In this document: one piece after another, positions 25,887-38,965 of the stretch
How positions within the stretch are numbered: the stretch's first letter is position 1
How the letters are laid out: each line of letters starts with the position of its first letter
NCBI RefSeq assembly: GCF_045124755.1
Contig: NZ_JBGVMK010000052.1
DNA: 64,000 nucleotides
Strand: one strand, 5' to 3'
Origin: Succinimonas sp045124755
GTDB taxonomy: Bacteria > Pseudomonadota > Gammaproteobacteria > Enterobacterales > Succinivibrionaceae
Notes under the pieces: model-generated
Databases searched by the model: none
What the model was told of the DNA's origin: nothing
What the model saw: the letters and a program-made list of their open reading frames with translations, nothing else
Position numbers and translations under genes: made by a program

Positions 25887-27173
25887 ATGACTGACAAGAA
25901 GACTGTTTCTCCCTGCCAATCCTCCGGAATACCGTCGGAGGGAAAGGTTCCCGGTTCTGCGGACTCCCTGAATGCCGAGGGCAAGGAGATTGTTAATCAT
26001 AACCAAAGCATTAACGCTGCCGTCACTAACACCGCAGGAATTAACGGCAAACGCTACGTCGCGGGCATGTACGGGGGCTGCTTTAATCCCCTGCATCTGG
26101 GCCATCTGGAATGCATTATCCGGGCGGCCGGACTCTGCCGGGAGCTTTACATCGTGATTTCCTACCGGGAGCATCCCTCTGATATCCCCCTGAGAGTGAA
26201 GATCCGCTGGCTTTATACCCTGACTAAGCATCTCGGTAATGTTCGCTTCATCCCGCTTCCCGACAAGGTTACCCGGAAGGAGGATTATACCGAGGATCTC
26301 TGGCTCGAGGATGCCCGCAAGGTTCGTGCGGAGATCGGAAAGCCTCTTAATGCGGTGTTCTGCGGCAGCGACTATGATGAAAACAGCTTCTGGCACGTCT
26401 GCTATCCCGAGGCGGAGCTTATCGTATTTCCCAGGAGCCGGTACAGCTCCACCGCCATCAGAAACGATATCTATGGCCACTGGGACTGGATGCCCCGGGC
26501 GGTACGGTCATACTTTGTGAAGAAGGTGCTTATTATCGGCGGGGAATCCTCCGGAAAATCCACTCTTACCATAAACCTTGCTCACTACTTCAATACGGTG
26601 TATCTCGAGGAGACCGGCCGGGATCTCTCCATGCTGTCAGGCACCGATGCCTGGATGCTGGGAGAGGATTTCACCCGCATTCTCCTGGAGCATAAGGACA
26701 GAGAAATACGACTTCAGGAGGAGGCCGACAAGGTGCTCTTTATTGACACCGACTGCCTCATTACCCGCTTCTTTCTGGATTTTCTGGGGGGCGGTGATGG
26801 CGTAGGTGCTGGCGCTGGCGGCAGTGCGGCAGCGGATGATACCGCCAGGAATCAGCGGCTTTCCGATGCCATTTCCGATCTGAATCGCTACGACCTTATT
26901 CTTTTTCTGGAGCCGGACGTGGAGTGGGTGCAGGACGGAGACCGGAGCGAGGTGATTGCCGCCGATCGCCTGCGGTACAGCGAGATGATAAAGGAGCTTT
27001 ACCGTTCCCGGGGCTTTGGTTTTCAGGTAATCAGCGGAGACTACAACAGCCGGTTTGACAAGGCGGTATCTCTGGTTAAGGATCTTCTCGCCTTAAATAG
27101 CAGCTATCCCGGATTTTCCGGCTCTTCCGGAGGCACGCCCCGGGGAGCGGCAGCAGAAACTCCTGCGGGATAA
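25887..27173 (+). CDS. nadR: NadR-like bifunctional NMN adenylyltransferase / nicotinamide riboside kinase
   Basis: A 428-residue protein. Residues ~50-60 begin the nucleotidyltransferase (YVAGMYGGCFNPLHLGHLE, with the HxGH signature) and SSTAIRNDI is its second nucleotide-binding motif. A P-loop (GGESSGKST, ~214-222) opens the riboside kinase domain. It phosphorylates nicotinamide riboside and adenylates NMN to NAD. The first ~50 residues are low-complexity, and the E. coli-type helix-turn-helix repressor domain is absent, so it is probably not a transcription regulator. A Gly/Ala-rich insertion (GGGDGVGAGAGGSAAADD) interrupts the kinase domain. ATG at 25887 with AAGGGA 7 nt upstream is chosen over the in-frame TTG at 25866. 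Confidence 0.88.
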   Translation: MTDKKTVSPCQSSGIPSEGKVPGSADSLNAEGKEIVNHNQSINAAVTNTAGINGKRYVAGMYGGCFNPLHLGHLECIIRAAGLCRELYIVISYREHPSDIPLRVKIRWLYTLTKHLGNVRFIPLPDKVTRKEDYTEDLWLEDARKVRAEIGKPLNAVFCGSDYDENSFWHVCYPEAELIVFPRSRYSSTAIRNDIYGHWDWMPRAVRSYFVKKVLIIGGESSGKSTLTINLAHYFNTVYLEETGRDLSMLSGTDAWMLGEDFTRILLEHKDREIRLQEEADKVLFIDTDCLITRFFLDFLGGGDGVGAGAGGSAAADDTARNQRLSDAISDLNRYDLILFLEPDVEWVQDGDRSEVIAADRLRYSEMIKELYRSRGFGFQVISGDYNSRFDKAVSLVKDLLALNSSYPGFSGSSGGTPRGAAAETPAG

Positions 27174-27211
27174 AGAACGTTTTTGTGGCCGGCGAATAGC
27201 GGAGGACAGCC

Positions 27212-29053
27212 ATGGCTTTTGACAGCGCCGCCTTTCTGGAGCAGGTACCGCATCAGAGCGGCGTGTACCGGATGTTCAGCAAGGACAATGTGATAATCTA
27301 CATCGGGAAGGCCCGGGATCTCAAAAAGCGCCTTTCCTCCTATTTCCGGAAGGATCTTCCCAATATCAAGACCCGCAATCTGGTGGCCGCCATCCACCAT
27401 ATTGAATACACGGTGACGTTTTCGGAAACCGAAGCCCTGATCCTGGAATGCAACCTCATCAAGGAATTCCAGCCCAAATACAATATCCTCCTCCGGGATG
27501 ACAAGTCCTATCCCTATATTCTCATCACCGATGAGAGGCATCCCCGCATTGCCTGCATCCGGGGCCGCAAGGATCAGAAGGGACGCTACTACGGTCCCTT
27601 TCCCAGCCCCGGAGCTGTCAGGGAAGCTCTCCACCTTATGGAGGTGATTTTTCCGGTAAGACAGTGCGAGGACAGCGTTTACCGGAGCCGTTCCCGTCCC
27701 TGTCTCAGCTGGCAGATAAAGCGCTGCATGGCTCCCTGCGTTCCCGGGTACTGCACCGACGAGGAGTATCAGGAGCAGGTGAAAATGGCCCGCATGTTTC
27801 TGGAGGGGAGATGCCCGGAGATCATTAATAATCTGGCCGCCCGCATGCAGGCTTTGAGCGACAATCTCGAATTTGAAAAGGCCGCTCTGGCGCGGGATCA
27901 GCTTCTGGCGCTCCGGAAGGTGCAGGAGCAGCAGACGGTGAGCGGGGACATTGACCGCAACATGGACGTCATCGGTTCCGCCACGGGCTTTGGCATGGCC
28001 TGCATTCATGTGCTCTTTATCCGGGGCGGGCGCATCCTGGGCACCCGGAGCTATTTTCCGGGCCTGCGCGGCGGGGATTCCGAAGAGACGGAACGGGAGG
28101 AGGTGGTCAGGGCCTTTATGCTGCAGTTTTACCTTAATTCCAAAAGCAGCCGCACGGTTCCCGAAGAGATCGTTACCGAGTTCGCCGGGGAGGAACAGAC
28201 GGAGTTTGAAAAGGCCATAGAGAGCATTGCCGGCTTTAAGGTGCGCATCACCGCGGATCCCGGAGGGGAAAGAGGGCGTTATCTTAAGCTCGCCACCGCC
28301 AATGCCGAGTCCTCCCTGAAGGCCCGGGCCGGACATGAGGAAACACTCAGAAAGCGCACGGAGGCTCTGGAGGAGCTTCTCGGGGTTTCCGGGATCTCCC
28401 GCATGGAGTGCTATGACATCTCTCACACCATGGGAGAAGCCGAGGTGGCCTCCTGCGTGGTGTTCGGAAGGGACGGCCCGGAAACCTCCGAATACCGCCG
28501 CTACAATATCACCGGCATTACCCCCGGGGATGACTTCGCCGCCATGCATCAGGTGCTGACCCGCAGGCTCGGCAATCTGGAGCCCGGGAAGATCCCCGAT
28601 ATCATGTTTATCGACGGCGGCGCGGGGCAGCTTTCGCAGGCGGAGGAGGTGGTGTCCGCAGCCTTCCGGGATCGGGAGGACGTTAAGCCGCCCCTCCTTA
28701 TCGGGGTGGCCAAGGGCGAGGGCCGGAAGCCCGGGCTGGAAACCCTCATTCGGGGCTACAGCCGGGAGGAGTATCACCTCACACTGGACAATCCCGCTCT
28801 CCAGCTGGTGCTTCATATCCGGGACGAATCCCATCGCTTTGCCATTACCGGCCACCGCCGGAAACGGGAGAAGGCCCGGAATGTTTCCCGGCTCCAGGAT
28901 ATCCCGGGCATCGGAGAAAAGCGCCGCCAGAGTCTTCTGACCCATCTCGGGGGCATGAAGGAGGTCTTCGGGGCCAGCGCCGAGGAGATCAGCAAGGTGC
29001 CGGGCATTTCCCGGAAAATGGCTCAGGAGATCTACAGCTTTCTTCATGAATAG
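27212..29053 (+). CDS. uvrC: excinuclease ABC subunit UvrC
   Basis: A 613-residue UvrC. The N-terminal GIY-YIG nuclease domain is visible (GVYRMFSKDNVIIYIGKARDL). It is followed by KRCMAPC and the UvrB-binding UVR motif (LEFEKAALARDQLLALR, ~210-226). The C-terminal RNase H-like nuclease has ECYDISHTMGEAEVASCVVF and FIDGGAGQL, and a helix-hairpin-helix pair (IPGIGEKRRQSLL, VPGISRKMAQEI) closes the protein. It makes both incisions in nucleotide excision repair. Length and order are standard. The RBS is GGAGG; it starts 38 bp after nadR and may be co-transcribed. Confidence 0.97.
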   Translation: MAFDSAAFLEQVPHQSGVYRMFSKDNVIIYIGKARDLKKRLSSYFRKDLPNIKTRNLVAAIHHIEYTVTFSETEALILECNLIKEFQPKYNILLRDDKSYPYILITDERHPRIACIRGRKDQKGRYYGPFPSPGAVREALHLMEVIFPVRQCEDSVYRSRSRPCLSWQIKRCMAPCVPGYCTDEEYQEQVKMARMFLEGRCPEIINNLAARMQALSDNLEFEKAALARDQLLALRKVQEQQTVSGDIDRNMDVIGSATGFGMACIHVLFIRGGRILGTRSYFPGLRGGDSEETEREEVVRAFMLQFYLNSKSSRTVPEEIVTEFAGEEQTEFEKAIESIAGFKVRITADPGGERGRYLKLATANAESSLKARAGHEETLRKRTEALEELLGVSGISRMECYDISHTMGEAEVASCVVFGRDGPETSEYRRYNITGITPGDDFAAMHQVLTRRLGNLEPGKIPDIMFIDGGAGQLSQAEEVVSAAFRDREDVKPPLLIGVAKGEGRKPGLETLIRGYSREEYHLTLDNPALQLVLHIRDESHRFAITGHRRKREKARNVSRLQDIPGIGEKRRQSLLTHLGGMKEVFGASAEEISKVPGISRKMAQEIYSFLHE

Positions 29054-29261
29054 CCCTTTTTACGTTTTGATAATTGTCCCCCAGAGGGTCTGCCTCCGCT
29101 GAAAGTTAGTGACACATCTTTACGCGCAACAATGACAGACTGGTCTTCGTGTTCCTGATCCACCTTGCTCCTTAGTTCCGTCGTACTCAGGACGGGAGCA
29201 AACGCCGAAAACACTCTTGGCAAAACCGATTCAGCTCAGCCTGAATAATGAGGGGCTGCCG

Positions 29262-29292
29262 CAAAAAAAAAGGGCCGTTTCGGCCCTTCTTT
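29262..29292. terminator. bidirectional intrinsic terminator
   Basis: Stem AAGGGCC/GGCCCTT with loop GTTTC. On the minus strand it is followed by nine T residues, a strong terminator for the lipoprotein gene ending at 29339. On the plus strand it is followed by CTTTCG, weaker, for uvrC. Confidence 0.85.
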
Positions 29293-29338
29293 CGTACTGT
29301 CAGACTTTCTTTCCTGTCACAAGCCTGACAGCCAGCTG

Positions 29339-33400
<4,062 letters not shown>

Positions 33401-33406
33401 AATCAT

Positions 33407-33689
33407 AATCCTGTCTTAAAGAACAACAAAAGGGGGGATTTTCCATTCACTGCACAACAGATTAATAGATCATCGATAATCAAACATTCATGCTGATCAC
33501 AAAACTTCAGAGATCTCATGAAACAACAGCATCAATTAATTCGTAAATATACGTATTTTTATGAAGGATGCGTCACATTTAACAAAAATTGTATCAGTTC
33601 TGAAGTCAGCGCTTCAGGTCTTATCATATTTCCAAGGCATTGCCTGCTCAAGAAACAGCATTTCTTCTTTCATCGGACAGTGATTCATC
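33407..33689. other. AT-rich region upstream of the lipoprotein gene
   Basis: Contains the presumed minus-strand promoter of the lipoprotein gene. A 74-codon plus-strand frame at 33518-33742 has no ribosome site or family features and overlaps IS66 debris, so I do not call it. Confidence 0.5.
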
Positions 33690-34123
33690 TTTCATCTCAC
33701 TTTCTGCGAACACCCATGTATCTGAACAGAAATTCAAGATAATCTTCCAGTTGAGTTCCATGAACTTTGCAGGTTTCATGATATCGATGAGAATACACCA
33801 GCGGACTTCGCTCCCTTAGCAGAGCTAAATCCGCTGGTCATTTAATGTCTCAGCTCGGCATAGTCACGGACAGATGTCTCGGCGGCCGAGTTATCCAGAG
33901 GAATAGCGCTGTCCTCCGGGATTCTGGTGAGTTTTTCCCGCTGATTGAGAGTATTTGACTGCTTTGATGAATTTAACCGCATAGATCCGAGCTGACTTGA
34001 CTGCCCCTTTACATCAGTGAATTTGCACCGGCGCGCGGCGGGGAACTCATGAGTAACGGAGACTCTGGGCTGCCCCTGAAGATGCTGATCCGCAGAAGAA
34101 GCTCTGAATCGGCGAGCCTGCAT
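33690..34123 (-). pseudogene. IS66-family transposase C-terminal remnant
   Basis: The minus-strand reading contains KLTRIPEDSAIPLDNSAAET, the IS66 signature around the last catalytic Glu (usual form 'L-DG-IPLDNNAAE'). About 30 codons later, after a frame change, it continues YSHRYHETCKVHGTQLEDYL, like the IS66 end 'ETAKANGLxPxxYL'. A third frame gives AMPWKYDKT before a stop, like the terminal LPW motif. At least two frameshifts and the lack of the N-terminal two-thirds show a dead fragment. Confidence 0.75.
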
Positions 34124-34490
34124 ATCCGAACTGGGATCCTGATAAGCTGTGAGAGGGGATCCTGCAAGACCGGAAACTTGTTAAGAAAGTCCTTCAGACT
34201 TTAACTTCGCCCGTGGCTCATAAGGTGATGGCGGGCTTTTTGCCAGATCCGGGTTTTCTGCCAGTCAGACAGCATCAGCGGATATTGGACTGAACAGTGT
34301 CCTTCGCGGGTTCTCCGGGAAGGGCCGGAGAGACCGGAAATCGGGCCGCCCCGGCGGGGGTGATAATTTTTTTCAGAAAAGCCCGGTCATTTGGCTTAAA
34401 ATAGCACCTGCTGTTATGATGGCGCGGAATTCCGGAAGGGGGAGATCTTTTTCGGAAAAAAGCGGTTTTTAAGGTGTCTGGGAGACGGCC
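34124..34490 (+). promoter_or_regulatory. intergenic region with a candidate sigma-70 promoter (34391-34420)
   Basis: TTGGCT (34391-34396) and TATGAT (34415-34420) with an 18-bp spacer, 70 bp upstream of the acidic-protein gene. This is the best promoter for the three-gene group that follows. The rest of the 366 bp shows nothing convincing. Confidence 0.5.
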
Positions 34491-34892
34491 ATGAAAAAGA
34501 ACGATTTCGAGTTTGTGCCCGATAGTGAAGCGGTTTCAGGAGAGGATGACGAGGAGATCGTGAAGTACGATCCCCGGGATCCGAATCGGGATCTTTATGA
34601 CGAAAACGGCAATATCAGTCAGGAAACCTATTACACCAGCGATGAAAACGGCTCCTTTGAGAGCAATGTGATATTCAACGAGGACGGCCGGCCGGTGGAC
34701 GCCGACGGCCGGGTTACCGGCAATGATGACGACTTTGCCATGTTTGTCGGCCGGGATGATGATTTTTTCTACGATCCCGATGAAGATGAGGATGATGACG
34801 ATGACAGCATCTTCGACATTCTCACTGACGGCATGATGGATGACGACGAATTTGATTACGACGATGATGACAATGATAATTCGGGAAGATAA
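34491..34892 (+). CDS. highly acidic protein of unknown function
   Basis: A 133-residue protein, very rich in Asp/Glu, especially the last 40 residues (for example DPDEDEDDDDDSIFDI). The middle carries short repeats of an 'x-D-x-x-G-x' type (DLYDENGNISQETYYTSDENG, NEDGRPVDADGRV), which could bind calcium or mimic nucleic acid. There are no membrane segments. It is followed 33 bp later by the Eda-like gene, so it is probably co-transcribed with it. DNA-mimic or metal-buffer roles are guesses. The ATG follows a weak GGGAG about 14 nt upstream. Confidence 0.65.
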   Translation: MKKNDFEFVPDSEAVSGEDDEEIVKYDPRDPNRDLYDENGNISQETYYTSDENGSFESNVIFNEDGRPVDADGRVTGNDDDFAMFVGRDDDFFYDPDEDEDDDDDSIFDILTDGMMDDDEFDYDDDDNDNSGR

Positions 34893-34925
34893 GGTTTAAG
34901 TAACGGGAATTCGGGAACATCGCTC

Positions 34926-35594
34926 ATGAAGGAACTCTCCGGCGGCCGGGGCTGCTTTCAGGATAATCTCCTCAGGCTCATTGCGGAAAGCAGGATTATC
35001 CCCATTATCGATGCGGTAAAGCCCGATCAGCTGGAAAGGCTGGTGGATCTTTATTATCAGGCGGGTTTTCGGACGCTGGAAATGAAAATGGATTCCCGGT
35101 TTATGGAGGCCTTCGTCAACATCGCCCGCCGGGATTATCCGGAAATCTATCTTCTGGCCGGCACCTGCCGTTCCCCCCGGGATATCCGCCGGGCCTCCTT
35201 CCTTGGCATGGACATCACAATTTCTCCGGTGTTTGATCCCGAGCTCATCAAGTATGCCTGTCTCCACAGCATTCCCTATATTCCGGCGGTAAGCAATGCC
35301 GAGATGCTGGGACAGGTTATTACGCTGGGGTTTTCGGTAGTGAAGTTTTATCCTGCGGAACAAAAGGGCGGCGCTTCCTTTATCGGCGGTCTTTATCCGG
35401 AGTACGACGTCAGGATCATGGCCACCGGAGGCATCACTCTGGACAAGATTCCGGAGTATCTCAAACTGGATAACGTGGCAGCAGTCTGCACCTCTCATAT
35501 AGTAAGCCCCAGACTGATGCTTGATAATAACTGGGCTGAAATTGAAAAACGTGTCAAGACAGCCGAACGGCTGTTACAGGAAAGCAAAGGCTGA
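34926..35594 (+). CDS. KDPG/KHG aldolase-family protein (Eda-like)
   Basis: A 222-residue TIM-barrel protein of the Eda family. The Schiff-base Lys is in VVKFYPAEQKGG (usual form KxFPAE), the catalytic Glu in TLEMKMD, and the phosphate-binding loop is MATGGI. The family's GAGTV loop reads GTCRSP here, and the first ~15 residues are extra, so the substrate may not be 2-keto-3-deoxy-6-phosphogluconate. It would cleave a 2-keto-3-deoxy sugar acid to pyruvate and an aldehyde. A weak RBS suggests translational coupling to the gene upstream. It ends 22 bp before the CobW-family gene; no Entner-Doudoroff dehydratase is nearby. Confidence 0.75.
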   Translation: MKELSGGRGCFQDNLLRLIAESRIIPIIDAVKPDQLERLVDLYYQAGFRTLEMKMDSRFMEAFVNIARRDYPEIYLLAGTCRSPRDIRRASFLGMDITISPVFDPELIKYACLHSIPYIPAVSNAEMLGQVITLGFSVVKFYPAEQKGGASFIGGLYPEYDVRIMATGGITLDKIPEYLKLDNVAAVCTSHIVSPRLMLDNNWAEIEKRVKTAERLLQESKG

Positions 35595-35616
35595 AAGGCT
35601 TTTAAAGGATCGCAAC

Positions 35617-36672
35617 ATGGCTGAAAAGAAATTAATTCCCCTGCAGATACTTACCGGATTTCTGGGAAGCGGCAAAACCTCTCTTTTGAACGAGGTGGTG
35701 GGCAGCCCCGACATGAAGGGCACCGTTCTTATCATTAACGAGGTCGGCGAGGTGGGCATTGATGACAAGCTCATCAGCAAGGATCATCCGGCCATTCTCC
35801 TGCAGAACGGCTGCATTTGCTGTTCTCTTCAGGACGGCCTGGTGAATGTGCTCCACTATCTCATAGAGGTGCGGGACAACGGCGAGCTGGAGGTGAACCG
35901 GGTGATCATCGAGACCACCGGCATTGCGGATCCCGCTCCCATTATCAATCTGCTCTTTAACTACATCGACATTGAATACAACTATGCCTTTGCCGGCACC
36001 ATTACCATTCTGGACGGCGTGAACGGCAAGACCGAGCTGGCCAAAAACTACGAATCCGTAAAGCAGATCGCTCTCGCCGACAAGATCATTATCTCCAAGT
36101 GCGACCGCATCACTCCGGAGGAAATCGAATCGCTCCGGGTTACCGCGCACGACCTCAATCCTGACGCCCTGATCTTCGAATCCTCTCCGGGCAAGGCCCC
36201 CATGGATGCCTTCGTGGCCTTTGAGATCTTTAACACCCCCAAGGATCTGGGCACCATTATGAAGTGGGTAAACTCCCGGAGAAAAGACTATAAGCTGGCC
36301 GCCGGCATGACCCCGGTGAAGCAGTCCGGCGTCACCACCAAGGCTCTTCCCACCCACTCCAGCTATGAGACCGTAGCCGTGGAGTATGACCGGCCCCTTA
36401 ACCGCATCAGCGTCATGAACACCTTCTCCATGCTGTGCCGCCAGTTCGGCGAGGCCGTGCTCCGTCTTAAGGGCATCTTCGATTTCGGGGAGGGCTATCC
36501 CTTCGTGATCCACGGCGTGCAGGGGGAGTGCTATCCGGTCTCCAACATGGCCTCCTGGGAGGGCAAGGAGCCTTTCTCCGTCATCGTGCTCATCGTTTCT
36601 CCCCGCATTGCCGCTGACTGCGAGGAGATGCTGAAGCACTACATCACCTACATGGAGCCGGAGCAGGAATAA
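35617..36672 (+). CDS. CobW/COG0523-family G3E GTPase
   Basis: A 351-residue G3E P-loop GTPase: Walker A GFLGSGKT near the N-terminus, the metal-binding CxCC (GCICCSL, ~67-73), Walker B-like VIIETTGIADP, and base-recognition SKCD. COG0523 proteins are metallochaperones delivering Zn, Co or Fe to client proteins using GTP. The C-terminal domain (from ~230) is shorter than in CobW and lacks an obvious His-rich tail. ATG at 35617 with AAAGGAT upstream is chosen over a longer frame that overlaps the aldolase gene. It is the last gene of the group, followed by a clear terminator. Confidence 0.88.
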   Translation: MAEKKLIPLQILTGFLGSGKTSLLNEVVGSPDMKGTVLIINEVGEVGIDDKLISKDHPAILLQNGCICCSLQDGLVNVLHYLIEVRDNGELEVNRVIIETTGIADPAPIINLLFNYIDIEYNYAFAGTITILDGVNGKTELAKNYESVKQIALADKIIISKCDRITPEEIESLRVTAHDLNPDALIFESSPGKAPMDAFVAFEIFNTPKDLGTIMKWVNSRRKDYKLAAGMTPVKQSGVTTKALPTHSSYETVAVEYDRPLNRISVMNTFSMLCRQFGEAVLRLKGIFDFGEGYPFVIHGVQGECYPVSNMASWEGKEPFSVIVLIVSPRIAADCEEMLKHYITYMEPEQE

Positions 36673-36703
36673 GCTGTAATAGCTGGTAATAAAGCAGGTA
36701 ATA

Positions 36704-36741
36704 GGCCGGAGGGGGCTTTTGAGCAAACTCCGGCCTTTTCT
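36704..36741 (+). terminator. intrinsic terminator after the CobW-family gene
   Basis: Perfect 8-bp stem GGCCGGAG (36704-36711) with CTCCGGCC (36728-36735), then TTTTCTTCTCC. Confidence 0.85.
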
Positions 36742-37247
36742 TCTCCTTCTCCTCCTTCCAAAGGGAGCCGGCTAGCTAAGTCTGTGTTTGGTACCGGCTC
36801 CTTAACTTTCAATCCTCAATCCCCTAGAACCTCTTGTTCAGGGCCTTAAGATCAGTCATCCTGCCCCAATATCCCCCTTTTTTAAGCATAGGCCTGATTT
36901 TGCGCCGTCTTTCCCCGGGGCAAAGAGCAAATGAACTCGGCAAAGGTCAGTTCCGCCCGGAGATATGCGTAAGTCCGGAGCGGAGACCGGAGAGATGTCA
37001 TCCCGCGGCAGGGCCATCTCCTGAGAGTTATCGGCTTCTGATAGTCAGCCTGCTTTGATGCGCAGTTTAGCATAGTCCGGATCTAAAAATACCGGGTAGT
37101 TCAAAAACATAATTAAAAATTTAGACTGTTTTAAGATTATGGTTTAAGATGAATGCTGTCATAGCGTCGGTAAAACCTGCCGATGAAAACCGGTCAGCGT
37201 TTACGGCAGCATGGCGGTAAATTGTTAAGGTACCAGGAGGAACGGAG
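36742..37247. other. 506-bp intergenic region with a second inverted repeat
   Basis: GGAGCCGG (36764-36771) pairs with CCGGCTCC (36794-36801) directly after the first terminator; it is a possible back-up terminator although its T-run is weak. The remainder, AT-rich towards 37120-37240, probably carries the promoter of the next gene. No credible coding frame. Confidence 0.5.
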
Positions 37248-38936
37248 ATGGGGAAAGCACTGCTTAGCGATGATGACATGAAGAGGCTTCCTCTGGGGAT
37301 GCAGAGCTTCTCAGCCATGAGAAAGGATGGCGTCATCTATGTCGATAAAACGAAAATGATCAGACGTCTGGCCTGGATTGAAGGCCCGCCGGTTTATATA
37401 ACAAGGCCCCGGAGATTCGGGAAATCCCTTCTGGCATCAGCCTTTAAAGCGCTGTTTTCCGGAGGACTTCGAGATTTTAAGGGACTCGATATAGATACCG
37501 GCGAGAACAAATGGACTGACAGGACATACAAGGTCGTTCATCTTGATTTCTCCAAATATGCCAGCTGTTCCGGCGCTGAATTAGAGGAAATGCTGACCCG
37601 GGATCTTACAAGTCAGCTTTCCGATATCTGCAGCATCAGTCCCCGGGATGCTCGGGGGGATTACTATTGGCCCGGATTTATCATTCATCAGGCATCCAAG
37701 CAGATACCTGACCGCAGTCTGGTGCTCCTTATTGAGGAATATGACAGCCCGGGGATTCACCATGTCGGGAATAAGGGCGAAATGGACAAAATAATGGCTG
37801 TTACCTGGAGCTTTTTTGCGACTGTAAAGAGCTATGAGCCGAAATTCCGCTTTGTTTTTATAACCGGCACAGCCAGAGTGGGGCAGGTTACCTTGTTTTC
37901 ATCGGCATTCGACAATCTCTGGGATATCAGCAGCGATGACAAGTACTCCGCGCTTTTGGGTTTTACCGATGAGGAGCTCCGGCGGTATTTTGATCCCTAT
38001 GTCCGTAATGCCGCCGCTGTGCTGGACATGGATGTTTCCGAGGTGTACGACTTCATGAAGTCCCAGTATGGGGGTTTTCAGTTTTCCATTGGAGCTGAAA
38101 CAACGGTGTACAACCCCTGGTCTGTGCTGTGGTTTCTCGCGCATCCGGAAAGGGGATTCAGAGACTATTGGCACGCCGCAAGTCCCGTAGCTCCGGCGGT
38201 TCTGCTGAAGTGCCTCGAAAACACCGACTTCCGGGATCGTTTTAATATGCTGAGATATCGGATGAAGGACGGGATCCTTACCGATAAGCTGATTGACGAT
38301 GATAAGCTGATGGAAAAATCAGAACCGGATGAGCTCCCTCTGGAGAAGCTCCTTTACCAGACAGGCTACTTTACCTTGCGGCAAGAATCAAGAGCGCATG
38401 CCATACTGGCCTTTCCCAATGACGAGGCGGCGGAATCCCTCTTCAGGCTGTATTTTGACAGCAACTGCATGATGCCCTCTGAGGCTGCCAGAAGCCGCCT
38501 GGCTGAAGCTGGAGCTCTCGCGGATTCCGGTGCTATTGCCGGGATTTTTGAGATTTTTAATGAGGTTCTCTCTGACGGAGCTGGTTCTTATGACAGCAGC
38601 TCTCACGCCAGTTTGTTCGATGATGAAAACACCGTTCGGGACTTTATTTACGCACTGCTTCCCCGGGGTGATTTTCTGAAATCCCGGAAGAGCATGAGCG
38701 CTTCAGGGTTTTCGGGGATGGAAATCAGAACCCGCGCCACCAGGCTCGTGATTGCCTTCAAAATGATGCGAAAGGGCTTTTCTCGGAAGGCGGCCATAAA
38801 TGAGGCTCTGGAGCAGCTCAGAACTTACGACTCCGGCGTAACTCCTGAAGGCATAAAGCTTATTCGTGTCGGCATGGTGATATCTCCGGCGCGGAAAAAG
38901 CTTACGGAGTACCAGATTCTGGATGATAAGGCTTAG
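37248..38936 (+). CDS. DUF1703-type AAA-ATPase-like protein with degenerate PD-(D/E)XK domain
   Basis: A 562-residue paralogue of the protein at 11628. The ATPase-like half is standard: VIYVDKTKMIRRL and Walker A-like RPRRFGKSLLASAF; then Walker B-like LLIEEYDSP and TGTARVGQVTLFS. In the C-terminal nuclease-like half the expected '(D/E)-x-K' core (usually VIEFK) reads RLVIAFKMM, with Ala for the acidic residue, and the preceding 'GRxD' is RTRATR. The nuclease is therefore probably inactive while the ATPase-like part is kept. The RBS is AGGAGG. Alone between two intergenic regions. Confidence 0.8.
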   Translation: MGKALLSDDDMKRLPLGMQSFSAMRKDGVIYVDKTKMIRRLAWIEGPPVYITRPRRFGKSLLASAFKALFSGGLRDFKGLDIDTGENKWTDRTYKVVHLDFSKYASCSGAELEEMLTRDLTSQLSDICSISPRDARGDYYWPGFIIHQASKQIPDRSLVLLIEEYDSPGIHHVGNKGEMDKIMAVTWSFFATVKSYEPKFRFVFITGTARVGQVTLFSSAFDNLWDISSDDKYSALLGFTDEELRRYFDPYVRNAAAVLDMDVSEVYDFMKSQYGGFQFSIGAETTVYNPWSVLWFLAHPERGFRDYWHAASPVAPAVLLKCLENTDFRDRFNMLRYRMKDGILTDKLIDDDKLMEKSEPDELPLEKLLYQTGYFTLRQESRAHAILAFPNDEAAESLFRLYFDSNCMMPSEAARSRLAEAGALADSGAIAGIFEIFNEVLSDGAGSYDSSSHASLFDDENTVRDFIYALLPRGDFLKSRKSMSASGFSGMEIRTRATRLVIAFKMMRKGFSRKAAINEALEQLRTYDSGVTPEGIKLIRVGMVISPARKKLTEYQILDDKA

Positions 38937-38965
38937 TCTGGAATGAAGCGGGAGCAAAACTGTTC

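Noticed and set aside
27104..29047. 647-codon minus-strand frame opposite uvrC
   Set aside because: uvrC is certain; the reverse frame has low-information composition.
33518..33742. 74-codon plus-strand gene
   Set aside because: No ribosome site, no recognisable pattern, and overlaps IS66 debris on the opposite strand.
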